Positions 46,730 to 58,613 of a DNA stretch of 64,000 nucleotides are shown in pieces. Below the pieces are notes generated by a model. That model did not search any database, was not told the origin of the DNA, and saw nothing but the letters and a program-made list of their open reading frames with translations. The stretch comes from Stromatinia cepivora (lineage: Eukaryota; Ascomycota; Leotiomycetes; Helotiales; Sclerotiniaceae). The stretch is from NCBI GenBank assembly GCA_014898415.1, contig RCTD01000013.1, forward strand, positions 1,539,462 to 1,603,461. The letters run 5' to 3'. The translations under genes were made by a program, and so were the position numbers. Within the stretch, counting starts at the first letter, position 1, and every line of letters starts with the position of its first letter.

Positions 46730-47470
46730 AGATTATACCGTGTACATGACAGATCAACTAAAGGCGCCGCTCTCCTGGGTTTTTTGGAGATAGTTCCGTG
46801 AATAACTTGGCCGGCGACCACTTTTAAGTGGCCAAGCTTTGGCAGCAAGCATATCTCCACACTCAGGTAAAGTATGCCACCCTTCTGCAAGTTTCTATTC
46901 AATCTAATGTTTGGCAATGGCCGGGAATTGAGATACCAGGTGAGCCTTATCTTCGACGCATTTCACGCCTCCGAAATTCAGACCCAACAAACAGTATCAA
47001 GGTAGCCACGACATAGTCAAAGCCGGCATTGTTCTCCCCGATGGAATCGATCACGCAATTCTCATCACCCACTCTCAAGGCGGTCCAATACAGCTGGGAA
47101 TTAGCTACCACCAACCAAACCTAACCAAAGCAATAATAACACTCGAGCCCGAAAGTCCTCCATTCCCAAATCGAATTATCGGAACTGGTGCTGCATGTCC
47201 GTACGGACTACAGACTACAACCAGTTCCATCACTTATTCACCTTAACGGAGCCTACCCTAAACCTTATTGAATCAATTGTTACCATCGTTAGAATGAATT
47301 TAAGATCTTGCATTCAGCAAGCTGAAACCGTCAGACATATTACAAATTTGGTAGAGATGGCGGTGTTGATGATGGGAAGCGAAGCTTCGTTCCATGCGTA
47401 TTATGACTATTTTAATGTCGCTTCTATGAGGTAAATCGGGATGACAATGAATTGGCTTCACCTTGCCGGC
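46730..47470 (+). pseudogene. Alpha/beta-hydrolase relic
   Basis: Broken coding pieces in consistent order: VAKLWQQAYLHTQ (about 46826-46865), then after a GTAAAG donor the text WPGIEIPGEPY (about 46918), FHASEIQTQQTVSR-like text, and the clear segment HDIVKAGIVLPDGIDHAILI followed by THSQGGP (about 47010-47085). Next come LTKAIITLEPESPPFPNRII and ACPYGLQTTTSSITYSP, and in another frame VLMMGSEASFHAYYDYFNVA (about 47360-47430). HSQGG is the nucleophile elbow GxSxG-type box of fungal secreted or cytoplasmic alpha/beta hydrolases. At the expected 3' splice site (about 46917) the sequence is CAA|TGG rather than CAG|TGG. Several frame changes show that it is non-functional. Confidence 0.68.
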
Positions 47471-47506
47471 ACTGAGCGGTTTCGGGAATGCGCGTCTTAG
47501 TTTTAT

Positions 47507-47525
47507 GGGGGGGGGGGGGGGGGGG
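47507..47525 (+). repeat. Homopolymer run of 19 G
   Basis: A run of G followed by A and five more G. It falls at the end of the hydrolase relic. Such runs are unstable, and their length in an assembly is unreliable. Confidence 0.8.
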
Positions 47526-47529
47526 AGGG

Positions 47530-48566
47530 GGAAGATGCGATTAGTGCCATTGATAGAAGCGTGGGTGTGGAAGGCAACGGCATAAAGAAGTTATTGCGAG
47601 TGCTGAGATGTGATAGTATATAACTGCAGTTGAGATGCCACGTTCAAGTATGAAAATATGATGCTGGCTTAATATCAGTGATTATTTCTCAATTTGAACA
47701 AAATACCCGCAGCTCGAAGATGGGAGTAACTAGTCTTTGCCTCCAGTGCATAAGTCTTAGTATCTTTCCAGATCTCAGAAGAGCCGTCTATGTGATTGAT
47801 CTTAGTTTTATCGACATAAGTCTATTCGCTTCCCTGTAAAAAAATGTGAACTGGCCGGTCAATATCGAACATAAAGGGAAGTCGTGCTAACATGCTTGGT
47901 TCTAATCAAGTAACGTTTCTTAAACTCCGTCCAGGGCAGTGACTGATAGGTAACTCGTTACTTGGCATATCGAGTATATTCCGGAATTTCTAGCGTAGTG
48001 TAATAGTTGCCTAAAATTGTCAGAAGGGAATGTTGGATCTCAGAACTTCTGAATGAGCGTATCTGCTTGTAATATTTAGTTACTAACTAGCGAGTAGACT
48101 CAATGATCCGAATTCCAGTACTTCCAGAGTGATTTCTGTAGATGTCAAAAAATCGTCGAGCGAGATATGTTGCAGACTACATACATGCCAAATCTATAAT
48201 GAGAAGTTTGATGAAAAACCTCAAAATCAGCCACCAAGTAAATCTACAGCAACCACGGGAAGAATCGATGCTTTTTCATAAGGAATGTTTTTGTGTGGGT
48301 TAAATGAAATATGATTGAACTGCAGACTCTAAGCACGACATGTCTTCCTGAATTTTTACTGCTAGTCAATACTTCCATATCGAAGAAAATCAACTATGAA
48401 GACAATTTATTTTCCCGGGAGAACCTAAAGCTCAAAAAACCTGAGAATGAACTTGTGCTTCTCTTCATTAGGAATCATCACAACATCCTTTCTCTCGTAA
48501 CCATCGGCTTTGTCCATGAGCCCTGTCCTGCGCCGTGGCGCTATCGTAACCTTCACCCATCACCAT
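47530..48566. other. Intergenic region, no supported gene
   Basis: No gene recognised. The plus-strand frame 48311-48583 (90 aa) has no family resemblance and runs into the tail of the minus-strand F-box-like pseudogene. Confidence 0.45.
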
Positions 48567-50175
48567 TTACTCAGCCTGTTTAGCTTTGCAAATTATAGAC
48601 TTTTCAAACTCTTTACAATACAGAAGTTGTTGGTCATGTCGGGTACACATCCTTGTACTGTTAGCCAGGGGCGAAGCCAATGTTAAAAAGAAGGCTTGAA
48701 GTCTATTCTGTCTCAGCTTGGATAATGGTTGGATTATCCTAAAGTATACCTGAATAATAGCATCCGCTTGCTCTACACTCATCACTGCTCGGAAACGCCC
48801 CCCTGACACATATCTTTCATCCAATGGTCCAGCCATGCTGACCGAGAGGCTTAAAATTGGAAGATTGAGCTGACACATATAGTCGATGGCTTGCAACCAT
48901 TGATCGTAGGCTGACTCATGAGGCCTAAGATAATCGTCACGAAATGGAGGAAACACGATTTCAAGACTTTTTAGATACTGCAAGGCAGCAGGAGGGAGAG
49001 CATCCTTCAAAAATATGAGTATCTCAAGGCGATCTGGAGTCTCGGCGGGCTCGGTACAACCAGTCACTGGTGTGATGACGAAATGATTCATTGAAAAGAA
49101 CACAGCACGAGCATCCTCATACAAAGTACGGCATACGAGAAAAAGTGGCGTGGGCTGACACCAGCAGTGACATCTAGATGAGTAACTGGCATGGTAACGT
49201 GGGCAAAAACAACCAGAATCATGTTCCATATCCTAACAATTACGAAATTGGCAGCTATAATGTTGTTTTTAGTCCCTGCACATATCATATTCGCCACAGA
49301 CCTCAAGACATATGGTAGTTCTGTAGTGCAGATAGAAATTATCTCTTGGATTCCATTCCACCTCCTTCAAAGGAGTAACGAGGTCGGTGTATTTTAGGAC
49401 TTGTAAACGTAGCTCCTGTGGTAGATCCATGAATCTAAACGTGGGTTCATCGTCTGGAGGAGCAGTTCTCCATTGCTTCACCAGGACTGCGGTCTCAACA
49501 GCGAGACCCTGAAGAAGTGCGTGATGCCCATGGCTAAGTCTGATACTGCAATCTGCAAGGGTAGGCATGCTTCGAAATGGATCTACAACCCGTTGTCCAA
49601 CTTCCAGATTTTCCACATCGCAAGTAAAATAAAGCTTCAGAACCGAAGGCTTGATGCAAGATGCGATATAGCGGCCGGCACGCTGCCATTCAACGACGAT
49701 CGCCTCATTTTCAGAAGAGGTCCCTAAAGGCTCATCGTGCTCTTGATGACAACATTCAGTTGAATATTTCTTTTTGTGAGGTGCCACGCAGCAACGGGCC
49801 CCAGCGCTGTGTTTGTTGGGAATTATACATGATGTGCCTCTGAGGTGTACTGAGAGTTGTGTAAGTGATGATAGCGATGCCGGAGTAAGATTCATGAGAG
49901 CCTAGAGACTCAGAGTATCCTTATATCGAAGAAAAAACCTGTTCCTGGAATATACCAGAGCACCCACTTCGGCATAAATTGAACGGCAAGTTAAGAGAAG
50001 GTTCCAGCTGACTGCATCAGCGAAGCATTTCTCATATTTTTCGTACTCTTTTCGACATAGTCGCCAATTCAAATCGGTCGACAATTACTCCGGAATAAAG
50101 GAAAATACGTTGTCGAGTTGGCTGTGGCAAGGAGAGGAGATTTGGATGATGGTTATGCATATTTGGGCTGTTCAT
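48567..50175 (-). pseudogene. F-box-like protein pseudogene with one frameshift and three in-frame stops
   Basis: One reading frame runs from about 50090 to 48567 and is interrupted only by stops at 49904-49902 (TAG), 49271-49269 (TAA) and 49235-49233 (TAG). The N-terminus (from about 50175: LLSLPQPTRQRIFLYSGVIV) lies in another frame, joined by a one-base shift near 50095. The protein has two F-box-like starts (the one above and FMDLPQELRLQVLKYTDLV), the signature SWNLLLTCRSIYAEVGALVY and a second copy PLFLVCRTLYEDARAVFFSM, plus a Cys/His-rich patch SGCFCPRYHA. The arrangement resembles long F-box-like proteins of Leotiomycetes. All three stops can be explained by C-to-T change of glutamine codons (CAA/CAG), the preferred RIP context CpA. 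About 530 codons are represented; function unknown. Confidence 0.78.
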
Positions 50176-51383
50176 TTGAGAATATGTTGGCAGTCGGAAA
50201 CGACAGCAGAGGAGATAGAGATTGAATAAAGAGCGTTGACTGCAGTCAGAACTCAGAAGAATCCGCAAACAAGTAGAGATTCCACGTACTTTCCTCGGAG
50301 AAGGTGGGTAATTATTAATAGAATGTAACTTTCCTCCTCACCAAATCTCCTACTAGTTAAATCTTCCGGCATTCTATCAGTTGAATGTGTTAGATGATCA
50401 CTGACAAGGTTCGTGTTAAATTAGTAAGGCTACTTTGCTGACCGCAGACTATGGTGGCAGTGGAGTGGATACCAGTTGGGGTTAAGCCCAATAACAAACA
50501 TCATGGCGTTTTGCATGATTGGCCGAATGTATACGATGCCTTTCTCCCAACCACAATATCGCGATAACCATGATCGGCCGAAATGTATACGGTACTGCAG
50601 AAAATCCGTGATAGTCAACCGCCCAAATGTGAGGAGCATTGCGTGTGTGTCATCAACTATGATTCTTCAGCGCTCGCCCTTGATGATTTGGTCGACGTCT
50701 TTGACACAGCTATTCCTCGCGAGACGACTGAATGCACTTGAAGAAAGGCTTTAAAGGCTTATAGTCTGAAAGATTGCTAATCTATGAGGGCTCTGGTTCG
50801 CTACCATAATGTCGGATTACCCTCAATCCTCTTCAAGTCAGCCAACTTTCAGGTGCTCTATAGTTCGTACATAGGAACGAATAAACTCCCAATTACATGT
50901 GAAAACGCGGTCTCATTCAATGTAAGATGTAGATAGGTTGGAGGCTCAGGAGCTAACAGAGGATTTAAATCCCACATGTTTGCTCAATGTTACCAACAAT
51001 TCTTTTAGAAATGTTGGAAATGAAGCTGAAATCGTGAGTGCTCCCATTATGCATTCAAGCTTCGACGAGTGCCCAGTAATTTACTATGAGGAAGTATCCT
51101 CGGAATGATAACATGGTCCATGAAATCCTTCGTTAAAATGCTAAAATTAGAGTTCAAGTTGAGATTAATGCATCAATTTTGAAAATCGTGTCTAAAGATA
51201 GGTCTACTGGTTAAAAACCAGATTTTTTCGCAGCATCCTGTGAGTGCATTTCACTATTTAAGCAAAAGTTTCTGCATGTTTTAGTATCTCTCATGCAAAG
51301 ACTCTAATTACACGTTTCAATCTCATAAATCAAAACTTTAACAATTCCCCTTTGTAACTATCTTTGATCCAGCTCCTCAAGTA
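50176..51383. other. Intergenic region, no supported gene
   Basis: No gene recognised. GGCCGAATGTATACG (about 50521) and GGCCGAAATGTATACG (about 50577) form a short diverged direct repeat. The stretch just before 51384 should hold the old promoter of the secreted-protein relic. Confidence 0.45.
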
Positions 51384-52260
51384 ATGCTTTTTCTGCATCT
51401 CTTTACAGGACTCGTCCTATTTTTCAGCTACGCTATTGCTGTAGATGTCTCGCCCAATGTCCGGGAAATGAAAATATGGGAGGATGCAGCCTTTAGACCA
51501 GGGGGAAATTGGCAGAGGTCTCCTACATGGTATAATATCTTTGAATATGAAGATCACCAGAGTCACACTTATGATGACGTGCTCAATGTTGCAAAGTCCT
51601 GATATGAGTGGTAAGAAGCCCCTAGTTCAGCCCATTTCAATGGTTATGATGGATTTCCATAGAAACCTAGAACTTCAAGAATAGATAACAACGATGTCCC
51701 AGATATCATATGTATAAAGTGTTTCAAACATTAAGGCCATTGAGTATGCTAACAGATTGTAGGATTAACACTAAATATGGAAAATCAAAGTTTAAAACAA
51801 GCCAGACGGGTAGCAGGCTGATGGCCGCAATGTTGGACCCTAGGACGGGTAGAATATATGCGTCGACTATTCCACGAAGTCTTGCGAAGGATCAGATATA
51901 TTCTGCTGCCGTTAGCACAGACGATCCACAAGCTCCTTATTGGTGGTCGGCCAAGATAGACAATGGAAATACAGATATAGGATCAATACTTGCAGAGGAT
52001 GGGGCATACTTCATTTGGGAGACTCAGGGCGGTACTATATGTACAACCAGGAGAATTCCCTTATCCAGCCGACTCAATCATGGCAGTTCATGGGGCCCAT
52101 AGTAATGGCATTAAAGGAAGACAGAACTGTTATACAAAATGCCGACCGATAGCCACACGCCTCGGTGTAACATATTACTTGAGCAAGTTGACAAACTTTC
52201 CCTCGCTTATAAGAATCATCCTATCAAAGACCTCCAACTACGTAGAAAACTGATTGAAAG
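51384..52260 (+). pseudogene. Secreted protein pseudogene, frames broken at least twice
   Basis: The start MLFLHLFTGLVLFFSYAIA is a strong signal peptide with a cleavage site after AIA. The first frame ends at 51602. A second frame (51710-52102) carries MAAMLDPRTGRIYASTIPRS, a WWSAKIDNG segment and LAEDGAYFIWET. A third (about 52030-52253) continues with YPADSIMAVHGAHSNG and NCYTKCRPIATRLGV. Read together they resemble fungal secreted proteins with an HAEDGAxF box followed by a spaced Cys pair, possibly a deaminase-like fold; here the box reads LAED. That comparison is from memory and weak. Two frameshifts make it a pseudogene unless the assembly is wrong. Confidence 0.5.
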
Positions 52261-52332
52261 GTTATTGGTATCATCTCATTAGTTTCTGGGTTACACACAA
52301 GAGATCACGCTGACATCAATACCTCAATTCTT

Positions 52333-53010
52333 CAGATGGCATTGCAGTAAGACCTCAGCCTGGCACTAATTCTGGGCCAGCCCGTAATATGGTCGACCTA
52401 AAGTTGCTAGCGGCCTCGATGGCCTGTGACGATTCAGACGATCCATATTCTACAAAAAGATTTACACAACGTGGTAGATGGGGTGATGTGATGGCTAAAT
52501 ACGCTCGTCGCTCTGCTATCTCATCCAGCTGCTAAGCCACCTTCACGCTTACAACAACGTACGTCCTCCCCTCAACATCTATTACACCTGTGCCAATCAC
52601 GGCCTCCCGATCAGCCTCCAGCCAAAACAGCATCGCCAAATCAAAGTATGTCTACAACAGAAAAAGCGACTTCAACCTCTAATCCAGATACCTCTCGCTC
52701 CAGCACCACCATCAAGTCAACCATTGGACATACGTCAAGTAAAGCAACCCCAAATTCTAGCACCATCAAAACTTCCAACACCCCCATCTCAAGTAAAATA
52801 TCATCGACTACCCCGCAGTCAAGCACCACCAAGCTAAAAACTACATCCAAACCTACTTCTACAATAAAAAGTCAAACCTCCATAAAATCAACAACCACCA
52901 AGCCAGTAACTACCAAGCCAGCAACCAAGACAACACAACTAAAAAAGCAACCACCACCAGAAAAGCAGCACGAATACCACATCTCAGTGCGGCTTTACGA
53001 CACAGATGAT
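52333..53010 (+). other. Ser/Thr/Lys-rich coding-like stretch, unidentified
   Basis: One frame reads DGIAVRPQPGTNSGPARNMV to YARRSAISSSC with a stop at about 52535. The other frame is open through about 52648-53290 and encodes a Ser/Thr/Pro/Lys-rich linker (TSSKATPNSSTIKTSNTPIS style, with repeated TTKP) as found in O-glycosylated fungal wall or secreted proteins. After about residue 125 the sequence turns into hydrophobic AT-rich text typical of non-coding DNA. It may be the 3' part of the preceding secreted-protein relic or of another broken gene. Confidence 0.4.
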
Positions 53011-53299
53011 CTGGAGTACCTCATCAAAGTTACGTTGCCGCTAGGAATCTTAGTCCCCAAGCTAGCATACCCTTTGCGACTACACAGTCGAGCTAAGCTA
53101 AAAGCCATAATCTATTTTTTTGGTTATTGTTATTCTTGTTTTCTTAAATTTCTTTCTCTGGAGATTTGTTTCATACCTTGTATGTCCTTTCCTTCTATAT
53201 TTGAGGTATTCCTTTGTTTTTCTCGAGATATAATTTTTCCCTCCCAATTTACTTTATATCTGAAATATTTTTGTATTGTTTTACTGATTTGATTCATAT

Positions 53300-53822
53300 C
53301 TTGATGGAATAGAAGCTGGCTTTCCTATAATAATCATCGTTCTTTTCATTGGGCTGTTTATTATTTATCTGATCGAAGACTTTACTCTTGGATTTGAATC
53401 TCGGGTTTATTGATATCATCTTTTGCATTTTGATTAGTTCATTTGTGTTTACTTTTGTTCTGCGTGGACTGTTTTTTATGCAAGTTACTTTTTCTAACAT
53501 TATTTCCCTTTGTTTTATTTGTTTTATTTCATGCATACATGTTCATTGTTTTATATCATAGGATGAATATCAGAGGGAAGTTCAATATGATTCACAATGA
53601 GATCTTTTTCTTTGCCCCAAACCACCTTGTTGGAGAGCCGTTAAAATTGCTGGGAAGGCTGTCTGTTTGGGAGAATACCTCCAAAGTTTTAGACAGCGAA
53701 TTGTTCAGCTCAACCAAGTATCTAACTCAAGTGATCTCTATTTTAAGTGTCCTCTAGTTTGAGAAACTCATGAATCCTGCCATCATAGACAATCACTAAC
53801 CATTAGTACCCATCCCATCGCA
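53300..53822. other. Intergenic region, no supported gene
   Basis: T-rich plus strand with short frames only. It probably contains the 3' untranslated region of the N-acetyltransferase gene. Confidence 0.4.
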
Positions 53823-54866
53823 TTACTTTTCTGTCTCCCCCACAGCACCTGACCCATCCCCCTCACCCCTCAACTCTACACACCTCCCCTTAACAGCAGC
53901 AATCTCCTCATCCAACAACCTAATCCCAAAAACCTCCCTCAAAACCCTCACCCTCTCCCCTTCCGCCTCACAAACCCCAACAATCCTCGTCTTCCCCCCC
54001 AAATTCTCCTTCACAACCCCATTAACCAACATCCTCTTCCCCACAATCATCACCCTACCACGCTCATCCCTCCCCCTCACAAAAGCCACCACCAAAACAT
54101 TTTTCGTCTGAAAATTCCTCTCGCTCATATTCGTACTCACGTAATAATTCATAATTTCAAAATCCTCATGCAGAAATTCATGTTCGCTAAATGCGTAAAA
54201 GGAATTCCATTCTTTTTCGGCATCGTTGCGATATTGATATATCCAGAGGGGTTTGGATTGATCGGTTTGTTGCGGGATAGTCTCATATACTAGACGGATT
54301 TCCTGGGTTCCGAGATTGTGGATTGAGTGGCCGGAGATGAGGGGAAGGGGTTTGGTGGCTCCATCGCCGCCGAAGGCGACGTCTATCATGTATCTGTTGC
54401 CGTTGGGGAGTGTGACTATATTTACGATGTGGAACCTGGAGGATTGTTAGTTTTGAGGAGGTTGGTAGTAAGCGAGGATAGGGGTTTACCAGCCGATATA
54501 ATCATCGCGCGGAACACCATCGTGTGTAGATCTACGTCGTATTCTGACACCAGCCGTATATACTTGGAATCCTAGTGCTCGTAATACATGATTGAAGAAT
54601 GTGCTACCTTCTAGACAATATCCACCTCTTCCTCGAGCATTGGTTATGATTTTAGTGAAGAGTTTTTGAGGGTCTAGAGATACTGAATGGTCGGGTGAAT
54701 AGTGCAATAGTAGATTTTCGTAAGGAATAGCGGAGATTTGATGAATGTGTAAGGATGTTAAATAGTCGAGAGTTAGTGGAGGATTATTTTTCTGCCGATA
54801 TTGTGAAGGAAGAGAAATGTATTCTTCGTAGAGATCGATTTGTTCAGAGGAATATGCAGAGACCAT
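53823..54866 (-). CDS. Arylamine N-acetyltransferase
   Basis: Two exons (54866-54490, 54435-53823) around a 54-bp GT-AG intron give 329 aa. The catalytic triad is visible: Cys84 in GRGGYCLEG, His128 in WFHIVNIV, and Asp144 in RYMIDVAFGG. The residues around IPYENLLLHY (about 47-56) and LDYLTSLH (about 33-40) are also typical of the NAT family. These cytosolic enzymes transfer acetyl, or in some fungi malonyl, groups from CoA to arylamines and detoxify plant- or microbe-derived aromatic amines such as benzoxazolinone products. The length is usual for fungal NATs and the frame is intact. It is divergently oriented to the hydrolase gene at 56144 across 1.3 kb. Confidence 0.92.
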
Positions 54867-56143
54867 TTTGAGTTGTGGAAGATTGTTCGTACGTATTAAG
54901 ACTGTAGATTGAGCCCATTACTAGTATCTAAGGTTATTAGTTGTGTTATATATATGTACAATGAAGTTCACCGGGTGAGTCAGGAGATATATTCTGTCTA
55001 TCGGATCGGATCGGATTATCTATTAATTATTATCATCTTAATGATTGGCACATATTTATATGATGAACATATGTACAGTGAGGTTGATTCTTCAAAGTGG
55101 CACCCAAAAGACGTGCTTGATTGCTCATCACCAGCCACAGGTGGCTTGAGAACTGATGCGTCAATTGAGATAACGTTAAGTAGACGACAGTCTTGTCATA
55201 TTTGATTCGCTGGATATGACACGTTTCCGTGGCTCCTGATCGTGTATCTGTTTACCTAACTGTTGGTCTAAGGCTATCAAACGCGGTGACATAGCCCTAA
55301 AACCTTGATGCTCTGCAAGCTAATGTAGAATTCATATCACCCTTGCCAAGTTCGCCATAACAGGGACTTTTTTCAGACTCACGCAGGTTGCCAGCTGTTA
55401 TCGCATGTCTCATCTCGTTATCATGATTTATGATGGAAGCAAGCTTGCAAGGACGGGGACAAACTGATAGTAATCAATCCAATGCCTGATAAGGTGTTCG
55501 TTCCTTAGAGGCTTGAATCGAATTACCCGGTGTCATTAAATGGTCTGACATACATGACTGAAAGAACGAAGAGTCCTGCCCTAGGCCTATGTGTCATATT
55601 TCTCCTATATGTTCTGGGGAAATTCAGCTGACAATATTTTATAGTTATTTATTTACATGATTGATTGGATACAAGCGTGTTAAAGGCGTTTGGTTTGAGA
55701 TACTGTGTTTTGAGAAACTAATCGGTCGGAAAGCCATCAATAACTGATATCATTCCTTATTACGCGTTTTCATAACATTAAGCTTTCGAGTGAAAGAACA
55801 ATGGAACCACAATGATGCCATGTATGATTATGATGTTCGTCCCATTTCGTATATCATTTCCCACTTAATCGCTTCGTTCAATTAACGAATCAACTCTCTC
55901 CCTAACATCTTTTCTCCAACTTTTCAAAAGATTGTGTTCATGGTTGTGGTCGCGGTCAAAAGTAACTTTTCTCAAAGTAGTAATACTTACGAAGCTGTGG
56001 GGGGGATGCAACCCCACTTATCGTCCCATACCATCGGAACTAAGGAATAAATGGGGATTTTCCATGTCCCTGGGTGTATTAAGTTTATATCTCTCACTGT
56101 TTTGATACTTTCGTAAACCACATCACCCTCATATAATTTCAAG
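54867..56143. other. Intergenic region between divergent genes
   Basis: Holds the promoters of the N-acetyltransferase (minus) and the alpha/beta hydrolase (plus). No gene was recognised; the plus frame 54909-55205 looks non-coding. Confidence 0.5.
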
Positions 56144-57310
56144 ATGCATTCTCCAGAATACCTTCTTGGACTTTCGAATATCAACCCAGAATTAGAAGAG
56201 GTAAATATTAAAATATACTCCATTTGTACTTGTTCTTTGATACTAACAGAAACAGCTTCTAAGGATTTCACCTGTGAACCGTAGGATTGATGCCAATACC
56301 GATGTCTCAGAACTGAGGGAACGTCTCAAGGCCGCGAAAAAGGAACAAGTTGCAGTCAACACAGCATCATTAAAAGAAATTTCATTCATTGAAGAGGATC
56401 GTCAAATACCGGTTCGAGATGGTTCCTCAATTGAAATTCGAATCCATAGACCGAAGAATCCTCCCAGTGGAGGCAGCCCTGTCTTTGTCGTCTATCATGG
56501 AGGTGGATTTTGTTTAGGTGGATTGGATAATGAAACTATTCTATGTAGACAGTGGACGGAGTTAGGAGGAGTAGCCATCAATGTCGATTATAGACTTGCG
56601 CCGGAACATCCATTTCCCACCGGAGTGAATGATGCGTATGATGCATTGAAATGGGTAAGTGTTCCATCACAAATGATAGTCTGGAGTGCACACTAATGTA
56701 ATAGACTGCTTCGAATATAGATGAGCTTCAAATCGACCCGAGCAAGGGCTTCTTAGTTGGAGGAATATCAGCCGGTGCTAATTTTGCATCTGTGGTCTCA
56801 CATTTATATCGAGATGAAAATTTATCTCCACCATTAACTGGTGTTTACCTCTCGATTCCTCCCATCATTCCCCAGAAAGTAGTACCGGAAAAGTACAGAA
56901 GTACATATTTGAGTCTGGAACAGAATAAAGACGCCCCATTATTGAATCGAGAAATCGCAGATGTATTCGACAGTAAGTCATTTCCATATCTTCCTCTAGA
57001 AATATCATCTCTAACAATACTAGAAAACTACGCGGTAAAAGAACCATCGTCTTTAGCTACTCCAATATTATTCGACTCTCACAGAAATTTACCTCGGACG
57101 TATTTTCAAATCTGTGGCTTGGACCCTCTTCGTGATGAAGGCTTTATCTATGAAGATATCTTGAGGGAAAATGGAGTGCAAACTATGACGCATGTATATG
57201 CTGGATTACCACATGGGTTTTGGTCATGGTTTCCCGAAGCGGAATTTACGAAGAGGTTTGGTGAAGATTGTATGAAGGGTATGGTTTGGTTATTGGGAAA
57301 GTCAGATTGA
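56144..57310 (+). CDS. Alpha/beta hydrolase-3 fold esterase (HSL-like)
   Basis: Three exons (56144-56200, 56250-56654, 56705-57310) with introns of 49 and 50 bp give 355 aa. The oxyanion-hole motif HGGGF is at residues 102-106 and the nucleophile Ser176 sits in VGGISAGANF. The acid and histidine are probably in CGLDPLRDEG and GLPHGFW near the C-terminus. YRLAPEHPFP, typical of hormone-sensitive-lipase-like esterases, follows the oxyanion loop. The second intron falls right after DALKW, a common position in fungal members. At the first acceptor CAGAAACAG allows two in-frame AGs (56249 or 56255), which would add or drop Lys-Gln. No signal peptide is seen; it is probably cytoplasmic. Substrate unknown. 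Confidence 0.9.
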
Positions 57311-58613
57311 TACATTATATAAATAAAATAAAATAATTCTGGAAACGGGATTTTGTGCACTTGGCGTGTGTTTCTTACTTTGTGTAGGGATCCTGATATG
57401 CTTGCTCATTTACATCAATGAGCTCGTGTCCAATCCTAATATATCGATCGATCTGATGTTAATTATAAGTGATTAATAAATTATCTATTGTGCCATACAT
57501 ACAAAAAACCGCCTGCTCTACCCTCCCATGAGCTTTCCAGTCAGATGCCAGTCATTTTACGTATCCCACAATCACACATAAACAATCTCAATGATTCCAC
57601 CATTCAATTGCAAGTCAGCTGTATAACACAAGTAACACAAATTAAAACCACCTAATACCCACCGAACAACCAATTGCAAATAACCAGGTAGTAAACCAAT
57701 TATCACATATCTAAGATCAACGGCTTCACTCCAAATCTATTCTTCACATCCACTCTTCACTTCCACCTAGACCTCACATCAAGATCGGGGCTCAGCTAGC
57801 CGGGTCCAAAATGTAAAATGCAAAAAGGAAAATGGGAATCCTTATTTATTTTAAACTCATGTAAGAAGAAAGAATTATCTCGACCCTTCGAACTCATCGA
57901 TAAATATTAGTTGATGTATTGCTCTTTTTGTGTTTTCTTATTTCTTATACCGTTTCTCGTTTCTCCCATTTCCCGAATCCCAAATCCGCATCCCATCTCC
58001 TTCAAATAATAATATTGATCAAACCTTATATATAGAATTCCAAATCCCGATTTCAAAAAATAGAAATTAAATAGAAATTAAATAAAATTAAACAAATTGA
58101 ACAATCTTCACGTAAAAGCTACATATTGATTTTAGATATATAATAAAATATTATAATTATTTTATTTTTTTTGGATAAAGGGGTATTATTGGTGGAGTCA
58201 GATGGATATCAATCAGATGGGGAACCAATGGGGTGGGTGTGAGGAATGTGGATGTTAACTTGTTAACTGAATGAAAGAGCCGTTTTGGTATGACTACGCT
58301 CGTACTAGGCTGAGATTGATATCGCTTGTTTATTTTTTATAATTCATTCATTTTAGGTCTTTGTTTTATGATCTATGATTTATTTTAATTCTTGAGGGTT
58401 TGGAGCATATGTATCTATATATATACGACCTACGATCATGAATTTTTTTCCATCCCGATATCCGGATAATGAAAGAGATACCTAGTTATACTGGATCTAA
58501 GTTACTATCCAAATGAAAACATATGGGTCCTTAACCCAAAACCTCCAAAACACCAATTCAAACCTATTAGGTACTCCCCAAAAAACCCCCAAAACCCCAC
58601 ACAAAACAAAAAT
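57311..58613. other. Intergenic region between convergent genes
   Basis: No gene seen. Contains the 3' ends of the hydrolase and SET genes and an AT-rich stretch at about 58020-58170 with AAATAGAAATTAAATAGAAA-type repeats. Confidence 0.5.

Noticed and set aside
55987..56271. 94-aa minus-strand open frame
   Set aside because: It overlaps the first exon and intron of the plus-strand hydrolase in antisense and has no domain.
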